The translations under genes were made by a program, and so were the position numbers. Shown here one piece after another: positions 1 to 11,402 of a DNA stretch of 64,000 bases; position 1 is the first letter of the stretch, and every line of letters starts with the position of its first letter. The DNA comes from Anolis sagrei (Eukaryota > Chordata > Lepidosauria > Squamata > Anolidae), in the NCBI RefSeq assembly GCF_037176765.1, contig NC_090023.1:204136506-204200505 (forward strand). Direction: 5' to 3'. Under the pieces are notes generated by a model. It saw only the letters and a list, made by a program, of their open reading frames with translations. It was not told where the DNA came from and made no database searches.

Positions 1-160
1 AGACATTGTGATGGGGCGAGGAACAATCTCCATTTGAAAAGCATTTTCACATAATACTAAAAGGCATGCTTGAATTGTTGTTCTTTGTGCCATGTGTAAT
101 CATTCTCAACGTAAAGTCAAAAATGGTGGGAGATAATAAATAATAATAATTTGGAAATTA

Positions 161-219
161 AGGATGCAATCTAAATTTACATTTAGATTGCATCCTATGA
201 TTCTATGATTCTATGATTT
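161..219. repeat. Perfect 16-bp hairpin next to a CR1-like tail
   Basis: Two 16-bp arms, 161-176 and 181-196, are perfect reverse complements around a 4-nt loop. They are followed by repeats of the octamer ATGATTCT (197-219), the usual 3' end of CR1 LINEs in sauropsids. Nothing else is recognised in the first 400 bases. Confidence 0.6.
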
Positions 220-408
220 GGATCAAGCAATTCTGGGCAAGCTTGCCTATTATTTCATTCCATATTTGAATAGTAGGCAGTAGGGCATCATTCTACCACT
301 GAGCAGTTATGGTTATCTTTCATGTGTTATTTCTTCTGAAAGGAACAGAGATTCCAGCTAAAAATTAGGAAGAACTGACATTAAGAGGTGTTTAACAGTG
401 GAAAATAG

Positions 409-660
409 AATCATACAATCCTAGAATCCTAGAGTTGGAAGAGACCTAGTGGGTCATCCAGTCCAACCTCCTGCAAGAAGCAGGAAAATCACATTCAAAG
501 CACCCCCGACAGAATAACCTGCCTTGAAGGGTGGTAGAGTCTTCTTCTCTGGAGGGTTTTAAACAGAGATTGGATGACAATCGGCCAAGAATGCTTTGAC
601 TGTGTCCAGGGGGTTCAACAGAATGATCCTTATGGTGTATTCCAATTTTATGATTCTAAT
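409..660. mobile_element. Two CR1 LINE 3' ends in inverted orientation
   Basis: 409 to about 530 reads as a CR1 3' end on the minus strand (GAATCATA-type terminal repeat, then the conserved GTTGGAAGAGACC block). About 531-660 reads as a CR1 3' end on the plus strand (CTGGAGGGTTTTAAACAGAG block, ending in ATGATTCTAA). Together they form an imperfect inverted pair with tails pointing outward. They could be two insertions or one rearranged element. No protein-coding CR1 sequence remains. Confidence 0.65.
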
Positions 661-756
661 TTCCCATCCAATGCATTTTCTTGGGAAGAAATCTTATTGA
701 ATACTTCTCAGTGAAACTCAGAGAAACTTACATACATTCCAACTTGATACAGAACC

Positions 757-1010
757 AACTTGAGAAACTGGTGTGAGAGATTTGGCTGTCTGCAGAGACA
801 TTGCCCAGGGGAGCCTCTGGGAGACTTATCTCATGTCCTTGCATGGGAAGCTGGAGCTGACAGATGGGAGCTCACCCGTCTCGTGGATTCAAACCAGGAT
901 GTCTTATGTCTTCTTGCGTTATGTCTTCTTTCAACTTGCTGAATGAAAGAAACCTTCAGGTCAGCAGTTCAGCTGGCACAAGGGGTTAACCCATTGTACC
1001 ACTGTGGCTT
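757..1010 (-). mobile_element. tRNA-derived SINE type 1 with an internal insert
   Basis: Read on the minus strand, this copy starts with the tRNA-like head (ends GGTTAACCCATTGTACCACTG on the plus strand) and continues to the 3' part with TTGAGAAACTGGTGTGAGAG. About 45 bp near the box B region (roughly 902-950) is absent from other copies, and part of it recurs exactly at 2253-2289. Related copies lie at 4038, 11003, 16877, 29656 and 36661. Confidence 0.75.
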
Positions 1011-1794
1011 CTACTTAGAAGTCCAGTTGAATTAACTGGGGCTCCCTCCCAAATCAGTAGCTGAAATGTCCCAATTTGATAAAACATACTTCAAGATATA
1101 TACTGTATAATCATTTTGCACCCCAAACTATCATCATTGTCATTTCTGTCAAAGAATTCCACCCATCTCTCCTTTCAAAGAACAAAAACCCTGAATAATG
1201 TTTTTGTTTTTGCAAATGGTTTATGTATTTCATTGTTGCCATCTGGTGGTAGTAGCTATTGTTGCAAAAAATGGAGACCACAAGTCTGGCTGTGCCACCT
1301 TGTGGTCTCCTTGGGGAATTTTGGCAATTGTACAAGGCAATTACAAAGAGTCAGTAGGAATGGTTGGATTTTCAATATTTGATCAGCCAAGGTTGTATAG
1401 AATCCAAACAGACATAAAACTGAATGATACTGAATGTTTCCTTTTCTGTTTCATCCTTAGTCAAAAGAAAGATTTTTAAACAGCAGACTATGGCTTGGTT
1501 GGCCACTTTGTCTTCATAGGCTATATGTGCCTCAACAACTGAGCAAAAGGTAAAAGATCAGGAGGTTAAGTGTGAGATTTACCACAATAGCATTATGTGT
1601 TACTTTCACATGAGAAATGACAAAAACTATTCCATTTCTTTCTTTCTGGCAGCAGTTAAATATATAGATAGCCTGCCAGAAAAATGTGGTAACATAGCTG
1701 TTGTTGTTGAATATCATGATTTAAGGTGAGAGTTTCATTCAAGTTTTCTAGATAATGTTGGACTATAATTCCATACTCTCCCACTTACTTAATT
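1011..1794. other. No gene seen; two CTCF-like motifs
   Basis: No repeat or gene is recognised. Two matches to the CTCF core lie on the minus strand at 1250-1238 (CCACCAGATGGCA) and 1305-1293 (CCACAAGGTGGCA), 55 bp apart in the same orientation. Several short open frames here have no recognisable domain. Confidence 0.35.
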
Positions 1795-2200
1795 AGGCGA
1801 TTCCCTCGTTGTCCGAGTAAGATTGTCCTCCAAGTTGGTGTCCTGGCGGTTGGTACATAGGTGACAGTGGAGCCCTATTCTTGACCCGCAATGAGGGCAT
1901 CGGTTTCCAGGTGGAAGCGGTGGAAAATGAGACCACAGCAGACACTTTGCTGGCTGTTGTATTGGATCACACGTCAGACACTTCCCAAGCGTCTAGGACT
2001 GTGTGATGTATCCGTGAATAATGCGTGCAGACCCCAGTAAGGTGGCCTTTTGCAGCTGGCAGATGGTAATTTTGTCAGCGCCAGTTGTGTTTAAGTGCAG
2101 GCCAAGGTCTTTAGGTACTGCACCCAGTGTGCCGAACACCACTGGGACCACCTTGACTGGCTTGAGCCAGAGTTTTTGCAGTTTGATTATTATTATTATT
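1795..2200 (-). mobile_element. LINE 3' fragments, minus strand (R4/Dong-like part plus a second LINE tail)
   Basis: On the minus strand, about 2190-1920 translates to pieces resembling the C-terminus of R4/Dong-type LINEs (ADKITI-like and LLGSARIIH-like). About 1912-1795 matches the 3' tail of the LINE family at 22928-23716, including the block that encodes its C-terminal zinc-finger region. It looks like two fused fragments. The R4/Dong label is from memory of conserved motifs and is tentative. Confidence 0.5.
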
Positions 2201-2252
2201 ATTATTAGAACTTATACAACAACTACCTTTTATACTTGACCCATTTAGAGGA

Positions 2253-2283
2253 GCGTTATGTCTTCTTTCAACTTGCTGAATGA

Positions 2284-2319
<36 letters not shown>

Positions 2320-2320
2320 G
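2253..2320 (+). repeat. Duplicated 37-nt patch running into an (AAAG)n microsatellite
   Basis: 2253-2289 is identical to 916-952, and then continues as about nine GAAA units to 2320. Such an exact 37-nt match 1.3 kb away is not expected by chance. Confidence 0.8.
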
Positions 2321-3288
2321 TCTAAATAGGATAATTAAAATGTGTCTACCTGAGGAAAGTTAAAGTGTTATAAAATAGCACTTTATATTAATAGCTTTTA
2401 AAAGTTCATACATATTTAATAGATGTGCAGCAACTTTCAATATGTATTGACTAAATTAATGAACAGTCCATAATAATGCATATGGAAAGGTGAATGTAAG
2501 AAGTAACATTTAGTCCATTAAGAAATTACTTAAGGTTCCAGTAGGCCAATCAAATCTGAAAATATCCAGGAGTGAGGTGGCGGTGATAAATTAGGCTTAA
2601 GTCCTGATAATGAGCCAGATTTGGATTGCATCCATGAATAAATGGGAGACGGTACCAGAGGCCACAGCAGGAATCAAAGGCTATAGTGAGCCAGGCTGTG
2701 GGGTTCTGCAAAAGTTTTTTCCGCATTACAGGTCTTGCCAAGTTATTTAGCCAAGGTCAAATGAGAAACGGAAGGAGAGAAATTGTTTTTGTCAAATGTA
2801 TTAGTTCTGAATTATGATTGTGATATTATGGTTATTGCTCACTTGTAGTCCAGGGCAACTGCATCTTGTTTTTTTTCCCCCTTTGTTTTTTTTTTTTTAA
2901 TAACATGGCAAATTATAACCAATGGATAACACTTGTATCGTTCTATCATAGCAAATTCCCTTGTCATCTCTGGGAAAGCACAGCTAAAATGAGTACTATA
3001 CAGGTATCAAAAAGTATTAAATGCAATTGGATGAATATAGGTGAGCAATGTAATCCTAAATCAGAGGTAGCTATAGCATTTTAGGTATCAGACACAGTCC
3101 CCTTTTCCTGATGAAACTGCTTTAGTTGGCTGATATCTCTCTTTTAGCTACACATTACCACCAGAAGAGTAAAAAACAGGGAAAGATAAAGGTTGGTGAT
3201 GAAGTTGTTTAGTTGTGCTTACTCTAAACCTTCTCCAGTGCACGACATAGCCATAATACCAATGCACAGTGTTAGCCCATCATAGCTC
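2321..3288. other. No gene or repeat recognised
   Basis: AT-rich sequence with two poly(T) runs near 2869-2899. Short open frames show no domain or codon pattern. Confidence 0.4.
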
Positions 3289-3305
3289 ACCTGGTTCTCA
3301 CTCTT

Positions 3306-3508
3306 TTTTTAAAAGTAATCTTTATTGTGATTTTCACTATAACAAAAAAAAGAGGGAGAACAATCGGTGTGATAGAAAGATTGGAAAATTGATAGATTGA
3401 TATGAAGATATGGGAGGGGGGAAGGAGTGAGTGGGGGGTTTCGGAAAGGGCCAGTCCATCTGTCTGTGCAAAAAGGGAAATTGAAGAAAAATGGGAAGAG
3501 AAAAAAAA
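3306..3508 (-). mobile_element. 5'-truncated L1-type 3' UTR insertion with 17-bp target duplication
   Basis: The sequence is flanked by an exact 17-bp direct repeat (3289-3305 and 3509-3525, ACCTGGTTCTCACTCTT). On the minus strand it ends with CAATAAAGATTACTTTT followed by an A-run, so it is polyadenylated. A pyrimidine-rich block fits an L1 3' UTR. Only about 200 bp was inserted and no coding part is present. Another source transcript copied by L1 is possible. Confidence 0.7.
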
Positions 3509-3525
3509 ACCTGGTTCTCACTCTT

Positions 3526-4037
3526 GGCCAGTTGAGAATTGTGCTCTAAAGCAATGTATTGGAAACTGGAAGATCCTTTTATGAGGAGCATTGGGATGAC
3601 ACATATTAATTGTTCCATTATGTTAAAATTCTTGGCTTCTTAAATACTATCTTGGTTTGGTTCTTCCAGCACTTGGCAGCTAGGTTTTGGCTTTTGCTCA
3701 TGTCGTACTTATTTAACCTTGACATCTGGCCATGTTTAGCATTAGTCCATGTTTGCAACAGCCTTAGAACATAGGGAGAAACTTGTACCAACCACCAGTT
3801 AAATGTAAAAGTAGGTAAGTAGTTAACAGAACACGCTTTATTAATCAATTCATATAGAAGAACAGCTTAAATTTCTCAGCAGGAACTTGTGTGATTGATG
3901 AGAATGCTGAAGTATGTGTATTCTGGGGATCATGTTGTCTATAAAAGTCCTTGCAGAATTGGCCTAGGATAGATTAACACATACTAGGCGCGTTTGCAAA
4001 GTGCTTTGAATTGCTAGCTTTGGATATCTCCCCTATC
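3526..4037. other. No gene or repeat recognised
   Basis: Unique-looking AT-rich sequence; short open frames only. Confidence 0.35.
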
Positions 4038-4267
4038 ACCTTGTGCTGGCAGGATTGCTGAACGAAAGATCAACAGTTCGAATCTGGGAAGTGGGGTGAG
4101 CTCCCACCTGTCAGCTCCAGCTTCTCATGTATGGACATAAGAGAAGCTTCCCACAGGATGACAAAACATCTGGGCGTCCCCTGGGCAACGTCCTTGCCAA
4201 TTCTCTCACACCAGAGGGAACTTGCAGTTTCTCAAGTCGCTTCTGACACACAGACACACACACACAA
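4038..4267 (+). mobile_element. tRNA-derived SINE type 1
   Basis: It has a tRNA-like head with a box B form (CAGTTCGAATCTGG near 4074-4087), the family body with TCAGCTCCAGCTTCTCATG and the CCCCTGGGCAACG block, and ends in a CA-rich simple repeat. Confidence 0.8.
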
Positions 4268-5100
4268 GGATTTACCCAAGATCTTTGTGTAGCTACAGGA
4301 AGAAAAATGCAAGATGGTGTCTTCATTCAATATATCCAGAAAAAGAGTAAAAATAAAATTTAATTTTAATGGTGGTGATGGGGGCAGAATTATCTAATGT
4401 GTCTGAGGGATTCATGGCATGGCAAATTGTATGCAAGGCATAGGTCTGCCCCACAACAGAGGCAAGCGGCTGCCTCACTGTGCCTAACCCTAGGGCACGT
4501 CTTAAATTTCAGAAAGAAGATACAAGGCATGTATAGAAAATCGATTATCCTTTGTAAATGATGACTAAAATTTGGGAATAAAATAAACATAGACCTGGAA
4601 ACCATTTCCAAAGTGCATGCCTATTTTTACAAACCACTGTTTACAAACTGTTCTGAAAATGCTCACTATGTACATATTTCTTTATTTTCTAAAAAGGGAA
4701 GAAATTCTCGCTGTGCTTTGTTATTCCTTTCGAACAGCCCACTTCTGCTCTCCTACAGGGATCAAGATAGCTGATTCATAATAGGAAGTGCTATATTATG
4801 AAACCTTTTTCATTCTTATCCCTGCTGTTTGCTGGAAAGCTCCAATGTGTTTGCACAACGATCATAAAGTGTATTTGTTAATGGAAGCACACACAAAAAA
4901 GAATGCTCTGATCAGATTTTGGCCTTTGAATAAATGCTGGTCAAATGGCTAGGCTCCAAGATGTAATTTGAAGAATAAAAGCAATACAGCTTGACGCATC
5001 GCTTCAAGTCTAAAGCTGCACCCCAATACAGGTAGACTTTACCTATTATGCTTTTTAAATGTTGACATTTAAACATGGACAGATATCAATACTGATGACA
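4268..5100. other. No gene or repeat recognised
   Basis: AT-rich sequence with no open frame carrying a recognisable domain. Confidence 0.35.
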
Positions 5101-6700
5101 CCATAATACTAATTTTGAAAAGAATTAATGTATGTGAGTCTGTCTATAGCATCCATGACCCATTGTGAAAAAAAATGTATTTCTTTTCTTTTGGTTCTGA
5201 AATTGAACTCAAAATTCAAAATGGGAATGCAAAAAGGAAGCCAGTCATAACCCATCAGGAACATTTGTATACTTCCCAAAAATTCACAACGTTTGGGATT
5301 GTCAGTCTGAAGTCGAGCATGCCCCCCGCCCAACAAGGGATGGTAACTTATAGTTCTGCAAAGGATAAGGGTACCAGATTGCACAATAGGGATTAAGTCT
5401 TGGTCAATTTGCCAAGACCCTAACAACAATGAGGACCCCATGAGACTTTGGGAATGGCTAGACCTTGGGGTCTCTGCCTCTCTCTCGAGAGAGCTGTAGT
5501 TTTCCAAGGACCATGGGACCGGCTTCCATCCCAGTGCTGCAGGGCTTTGTGTCTTGGCCCAGTGGAATTTCATAGACTCCTTTTGGTGGCTTTTTGATTT
5601 CTGCTATATTCCTGGACTTCACTCTCTTCAAGGAATAGCTCTCTACCCATGAACTTTCTTCAAGACAACTTATGAATTCATGCTGTGTCCTGATATCGTC
5701 TGCCTTTTTATAATTGGTACTATTAATTCCTCTCTGGGGTCCTGGATGGGAAGATACCTGCATATGATTTCCCTGTGTATAATTTCTATATGATTTTTAT
5801 GTTTCCTTGTATTCCTGACCCTTTGCCCCTTCTCCCTCCAAAGAAATATGTAAGGGAACCCCCTGGCCTTCAGAAACAAAAGCCACTAGCGATTACTGAA
5901 ACCTCCCACCAAAGACACACTTGCATGGATAAAAGAAGGAAATTCTTATCTCTAGCATTGGAGATGGCCCACTAGAGTAAAGAATTGTTTGGCAAAGTTT
6001 CTATCACTCGTCAAATCATTAATTCTTTTCACTCGCCCTCATTGTTCTCCTGTCTCACAGCCAGGAAAGATCTGGATATTTTTACACATGTTATTCACAA
6101 CACTCAAAGCAGCCCTGCTTGAGCTTTTGTCTCACAGGCCACATGGCATTTCCTTTGTTTAAAGACTCCTTCCCAGATTCCTTTGTGTTCTATCATCCCG
6201 CCTCCCTCTCTCCTGATTTGCTGTCACCACCAGGTGGCAGAGATCTCCCCATTGGATCCTACGAACCACTGGAGCTTCCTGATTGGTCCAGAGGCACCGG
6301 GGGTGGGAGGGCCACCTCCCAGCTGTTTGCCCATCGCACAATCACGACGGGGAACAACAGGGAAGCCGGGGTGGGGAGTTTGAACTCTACAATTTTGAAT
6401 TTACTATAAATATGACTGTATTGGTGTACTCTCCTCATGCTCTGCTAGCGAATGATTGCAGCTCTGCATCCTTTTCAGCTGAATCGCAAATAAAACCTCA
6501 ATGGCTTTTCTTCAACTTGGTGAGATCTTTCATTGGGAAATCAGGGAAAAATATGGGATGCTTCTTTGTCTCGCCAGGAAAAAAGGACTCTTTGATTAGT
6601 ATAATTGGTCTCTGCCTCCTGGCAAAGACCCCTAAATTTTAGCTCGAGATCAAATCAAGTAGCAGTACCCAGATTTGGGGGGAAATTACAGACAGGGGGC
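5100..6700 (+). mobile_element. Possible solo-LTR-like fossil
   Basis: This block differs in composition from its flanks and contains, in LTR-like order, a G+C-richer stretch, a TATA-like ACTATAAAT near 6405 and an AATAAA near 6490, then a U5-like segment. No internal virus genes are seen. Ends and target duplication could not be fixed. It could instead be an ordinary regulatory region. Old and partial if real. Confidence 0.3.
6227..6240 (+). promoter_or_regulatory. CTCF-like motif
   Basis: CCACCAGGTGGCAG matches the conserved CTCF core at nearly all positions. It lies in the G+C-richer part of the LTR-like block. Occupancy is unknown. Confidence 0.45.
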
Positions 6701-6774
6701 TTCCTTGAATAAAAGGGGGAAATCATTTTTAAAGGGCCAGGCACAGGAAAGGGTTTTCTGAGGCACTACTACTA

Positions 6775-6872
6775 AGGCCCCTTCACACAACTGTCTAAAA
6801 TTCACACTGAACTGGATTGTATGACAACATAGACTCAGATAACCTAGTTCAAAGCAGATAGTGTGGATTATA
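6775..6872. mobile_element. Harbinger-like MITE fragment
   Basis: Begins with AAGGCCCCTTCACACA and holds the family core about ACTGGATT and GTTCAAAGCAGATAGTGTGG. The second end is missing. Confidence 0.6.
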
Positions 6873-6964
6873 TTTATCATATCCGAAGCGAACCAAGAGT
6901 ATAGTTGTAATGTATTTTTAAAGAACACAGAGTTTAAAAACTTGGCATTATACTAAATGTTCTT

Positions 6965-7745
6965 TGACCAGTAGCTGACCACTTGGAGTGTATCTGGTGT
7001 CACTGTGAGAAGGTCCTCCATTGTGCATGTGGCAGGACTCAGGCTGCATTGTAATAGAAGGTTTGTGGTTAGCTCTTCTCGCATGTCATGGACTCTGCTT
7101 TGTGGCCCCATTTCTTAAGGTTGGCTCTGCATCTCGTGGTGCCAGAGTGCAGCCTGTTCAGCGCCTTACAGGTTGTCCACTTCTCTGTGAGCCCATGAGG
7201 GAGTTTCTCATCCGAGGTGTTCCTACAAGTATCTCTATAGATCTTAGGAAGCTGTTTCTTGTTTTAAGGCTTTGGCATGCTGGCTGATATATGAACAGAG
7301 TGCAGGCCAAAGATGTCAATGCCTTGGTCCTTTCATCGCTGGTTGCTGCTTACCAGCAGTTGTCAGGTGGTGTGATGCCAGCGAAACATTGTAATTTCTC
7401 CAGTGGTGTGTGGCGTAGACATCCTGTGATAATGCACCATGTCTCATTAAGAAACATATCCACTGTTTTAGCGTGGTGATATGTGTCCCACACTGGGCAT
7501 GCATACTCCGCAGCAGAATAGCAAAGCGCAAGGGTAGATGTCTTGAATATATCTGGTCGTGATCCCCAGGTTGTGCCAGTCAGCTTTTGTATGATATTAT
7601 TTCTAGCACCCATTTTTTGCTTGATATTCAAGCAGTGCTTCTTGTAGGTCAGAGCATGGTCCAGGGTAACTCTTAGGTATTTGGGTGTGCTGCAATGCTC
7701 CAGTGGGATTCCTTCCCAGGTAATCCTCAGATCTCAAGTTCAGTA
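6965..7745 (-). mobile_element. LINE reverse transcriptase C-terminal fragment (jockey/I-superfamily-like)
   Basis: The minus-strand frame at 7631-7350 translates to a conserved post-RT domain with ARNNIIQKLTGTTWG, ALCYSAAEYACPVWD and ITGCLRHTP, seen in many jockey/I-superfamily LINEs. The frame extends upstream to about 7740 (WEGIPLEHCSTPKYL) and is followed by stops. Vingi elements, known from Anolis, are a candidate source, but I cannot settle the clade. No endonuclease or RT core is present. Confidence 0.65.
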
Positions 7746-7767
7746 AGAGCACTAAAGCTTCAGAGCG

Positions 7768-7835
7768 CTTCTGTTACACCATTGTGGATTATCTGCCTTG
7801 ATATTCTGGGTTATATGGCTGTGTGGAAGGGCCCC
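7768..7835. mobile_element. Harbinger-like MITE, one end only
   Basis: Contains the conserved half GGATTATCTGCCTTGATATT and ends in GTGTGGAAGGGCCCC, matching the right end of the copy at 21158-21296. Confidence 0.6.
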
Positions 7836-8356
7836 AAGATTCCTAAGGTAATCCTTTGCAATACGTAGACTGGAGAGGCATTAGAATTCTCTGGCTGAAA
7901 ATTAAAATAACCCCTCCCTAAACTGTAAACCACAGATCCCAGAATTCCATAAAATTGAACCAATGCATTCAATGTGGATATGTGTATAGAATCAAACTCT
8001 TTATGTAGGTTCCAAGATTCCTGCCAGCACCTCCCCCCCCCCCCCGCAAAAAACTTTAAAAATAAAATTACTTCCCAGCTGACATTAAACTGCTGCCAGA
8101 GCTATCCTTTCACATCGACATGACCATTCAAGATGAGTGCAAGACCATGGCAGGACACAGGAAAAGAGAAGCAAAGGGCAGATAGTGAGCCTTCCCCTCA
8201 GAATGAGCTCATGATTTCTTCAGAGGGAGTAGTGTTCTTATTTACCTTCCGGCGAACTGTGTTTTGGGTTGGTTTTTTAAAAAGTGCATCACTGTTAGGG
8301 CTGTCTTGAGAAGTACTCTAATTTTTTTGGTCTCAGATCCAAACCTTGATTGGGTA
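7836..8356. other. No gene seen; C13 homopolymer
   Basis: Nothing recognised apart from a run of 13 C at 8033-8045. Confidence 0.35.
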
Positions 8357-8358
8357 TA

Positions 8359-8435
8359 CAGAGTTAGTCAAAATGAATAGGCCAATAAGAAAATTAATTG
8401 TAGCCGAATTGGCCTATTCATTTTGACTAACCCTG
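8359..8435. mobile_element. 77-bp Tc1/mariner-type MITE
   Basis: It has 28-bp terminal inverted repeats (8359-8386 and 8408-8435) with one mismatch, outer ends CAGAGTTAGTC and CAGGGTTAGTC, flanked on both sides by TA (8357-8358 and 8436-8437), the Tc1/mariner duplication. Only 21 bp separate the arms. Confidence 0.75.
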
Positions 8436-8594
8436 TACTTTGATCAGCTGTAGAAGATTTTTTTTTATTTGTTCTGGACTTTTTGGTGAGTTTTTTAGTG
8501 TGGTGTTTCTGGCAGAATGCACCCTGCAGTATACATTTTATGGACATCCCACCCTCAATCTGGCTTCAAGCTACATTATATGGTCTGTATAGAT

Positions 8595-8716
8595 CAAGTG
8601 GTTCCCAACTTTTGGTCCTCCAGTTGTTTTGGAGTTCAACTCCCAGAAATCCCATCCAGCTTACCAGCTGTTAGGAATTGTGGGAGCTGAAGTCCAAAAC
8701 ACCTGGAGGAACCACT
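8595..8716. mobile_element. Old palindromic hAT-like MITE
   Basis: The arms CAAGTGGTTCCCAACTTTTG and the reverse of CTGGAGGAACCACTGG, with central CAACTCCCAGAAATCCCA, resemble the 135-bp family at 11448, but diverge more. No clear target duplication. Confidence 0.5.
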
Positions 8717-8724
8717 GGAGAGAT

Positions 8725-10014
8725 GCACCCTTACAGAGTTTTTTGGTGTGTTTTTTTTTTTTTGCACCATAGCCATTTTTAATGTTAGCAATATTTAGTG
8801 TTTAACTATCACTTAAGAACATAGTTTAATAAGGCGAGTCCTTTCTTAACACTACATAAGCGTTGCTCAATTTTGTGATCTTCATCTTCAGTTGATATTT
8901 TTCTTCAGTTGAGCTTGTAATAGAGCAGGTGGAGCAAATCAGAATGCCCCAGTGACAGTTTCCAATGCTGAAGTATGTTTGTGTCCTTCTCATACTGCTG
9001 GAACAACTGAAACAAATCCACATAAAGTGTGAAGGCCTCCACCTGAATGAACACAGTGAGCCTTGGTTCCATTGTAGTCCCCCAGTACTTGACCCATTGT
9101 TCACAATGAATAGCAACAGAGGCTCACAGAAGAGCACTGTGGGCCATCTGGAAGCACAGCCCTCAAAATCCATGATTGTTTTTTAAGACTTCGCATCCCA
9201 TATGGCAAGAAACAGCAGTGTCTACACTCACTTATATCTAGAGGTCAATGGGTTGCTCCTTCAAAGTACTCAGTTTAGAGGCAGCCAGCAGTCAACACAG
9301 TATAAAAGCCAAGCAATTCTGTTGAATCAGAGAATCAAGTACACTAGCTTTTCAAAGTTGGTCTTTCCTGAAGTGTTTCTTGTTTCCATGGGATTACATA
9401 ATGGTTCAGGTTATCTTTCTTTCTTTCCCCTACTCAACAACACATAATTGGTGTGCTTTGCTCGATTTTCAATCTCAAGCTTGTTCAATGAATATATTCT
9501 GTTTTATATTGCTGATCTTTTTCTTCTCTTTCTTTCTTTTTTGGTTATCCGCCATAAAAGCTCAAACCTCAGAATCATTATGAGATTTGATACTTCAGTT
9601 CTCTTTCCTTCGCCTTTATTATGAAATATATATTTGCACCATCGGGCATGTTTATTCTGTTTAACCAATAAGAACACAAACACTTATTGGCACCCATTGT
9701 ACCTGACTGGCATAGGATGCTACTTTAAGCATGCATTTTTAAAAAATCTGATCTGTATTCTATTCCACTAAAAAAAGTTTTGTTGTTACCATCTCATAAT
9801 CAGACAGCAAGGATATATATGTGTTGTAACTTATTTGTTTCACCACACACATCTATGTGTGATTAAAATGTTTTCTATACAATTTAAATGGTATTCTTTT
9901 GCATAAGCATTGCAGGCCACTCAGTTGTTGAGTATGATTTACTTCATGTTTAACAACTAGGTTACATTGCATGACTTGGCATTAACATACTACTAATACA
10001 TTGTCTAAAAGCTG
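8725..10014. other. No gene or repeat recognised
   Basis: Short open frames without recognisable domains. The sequence is AT-rich with a pyrimidine-rich stretch near 9410-9540. Confidence 0.35.
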
Positions 10015-10476
10015 AAGCCACCATTACTTTTCCTCCTCTCCTTTAAAAAACAACTGAAGACCTACTTTTGCTCACTAGCATATGGAGAGGAGGAGGATTA
10101 GATGGTCGAGAGATCCCTCCTGGGCCTCTGGTTGAGAACTATTCCTATTTGGGCTTTCCTGGTCCACACCAGCCCAATGACCTCATTTGACTATATAACC
10201 AACCCATATTCTTTTGTGAACTCTTGCTGGCTGTTGTACACTAATGTGGATGTTTTGTTTATATTTATGTTATTATAGAATTTTGTCTGGTTACGTGTAG
10301 TTTAATTTATTGATGTCAGGTTTAATTTATGGATGTTAGGTCTTAATTTGATGTTGGGTTTTATATGTGGAGTTTTTCTGGAATTTTATGTGTTTTATGT
10401 AGGCATTGAATGTTTGCCATTGTTATGCTGGAATCCATCCTGGGTCCCCTTGGGGAGCTAGGGAGGAACACAAATA

Positions 10477-10521
<45 letters not shown>
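10015..10521 (+). mobile_element. L2-type LINE 3' end
   Basis: Begins with remnants of the C-terminal coding end (TTTAAAAAACAACTGAAGACC) and ends with CTGGGTCCCCTTGGGGAGCTAGGG and an (ATT)n tail (10482-10521). This is the same tail plan as the L2 copies at 28200, 50860 and 37992. Confidence 0.65.
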
Positions 10522-10522
<1 letters not shown>

Positions 10523-11002
10523 TTCCTTGGGAACTATTTTCCCAATCGCTTGCAATTATTTTACAAATGGTAAGAACTGATATAAAATCTATTTTATATA
10601 GTTGTATAGTGCTGAATTCTGGAGTGCAGGCGCTTATAATGAGTGTGTGCATTTATGGGTGGATGGACAGATGACAGACAAAGAGGTACAAGTTGAAACT
10701 ATAGAATGGTGCATGAAAGGCAACAGTACATAACATAATACTAAATTATGCATATCAACTTGTATTCAGTAATGTATTAGGCATTTTTACCTGGAAATAA
10801 GCCACTTAGGTTTTGCATGGATTGAACTTTAACAAAAAGATCTTCCATCAGTTGAATTGCAGTCATAGCTTTTAATCAAAATGCTAAGAGTCTGACAAAG
10901 AAATGTTACCGTTTTTAAAAGCCGGAATAAACACAATGGAAAGATCATGGTTTCAGCTCTCCTCTTTGGAAAATTGCTCTGTGTTTAGATACATGGGAAA
11001 AC

Positions 11003-11260
11003 AGTTTTTTTTCATGTCAGAAGTGACTTGAGGAACTGCAAGTCACTTCTGGTGTGAGAGAACCAGCCATTTGAGGGAATGTTGCCCAGGGATGCCCAGA
11101 TGTTTTTACCATCCTGTGGGAGGCTTCTCTCATGTCCCTGCATGAGAAGCTGCAGCTGACAGATGGGAGCTCACTCTGTCTCGCAGATTTGAACTGCCGA
11201 CCTTCAGATCAGTAGTTTAGCCTGCGCAAGGATTTAACCCATTGCACCACCATGGCTGCC
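11003..11260 (-). mobile_element. tRNA-derived SINE type 1
   Basis: A full-length family copy on the minus strand, with box B in AGTTCAAATCTG form and a tRNA-like head ending GGTTAAATCCTTGCGC on the minus strand. Confidence 0.8.
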
Positions 11261-11402
11261 TGGGAAATCAGTGGGAAAAGGGGACAGTATTTATGTGTTC
11301 CCCCTCTACATGACATGACTACATAAGGATCAGCAAACAGAGAAAGATATTGTGTAATCCTTTGCGATTCTGCTATCAGCTAATATCAACATGACATATA
11401 AC

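Noticed and set aside
5109-5573. 154-residue open frame on the minus strand
   Set aside because: It lies in the LTR-like block, matches no known family, and has no splice or start context I can support.
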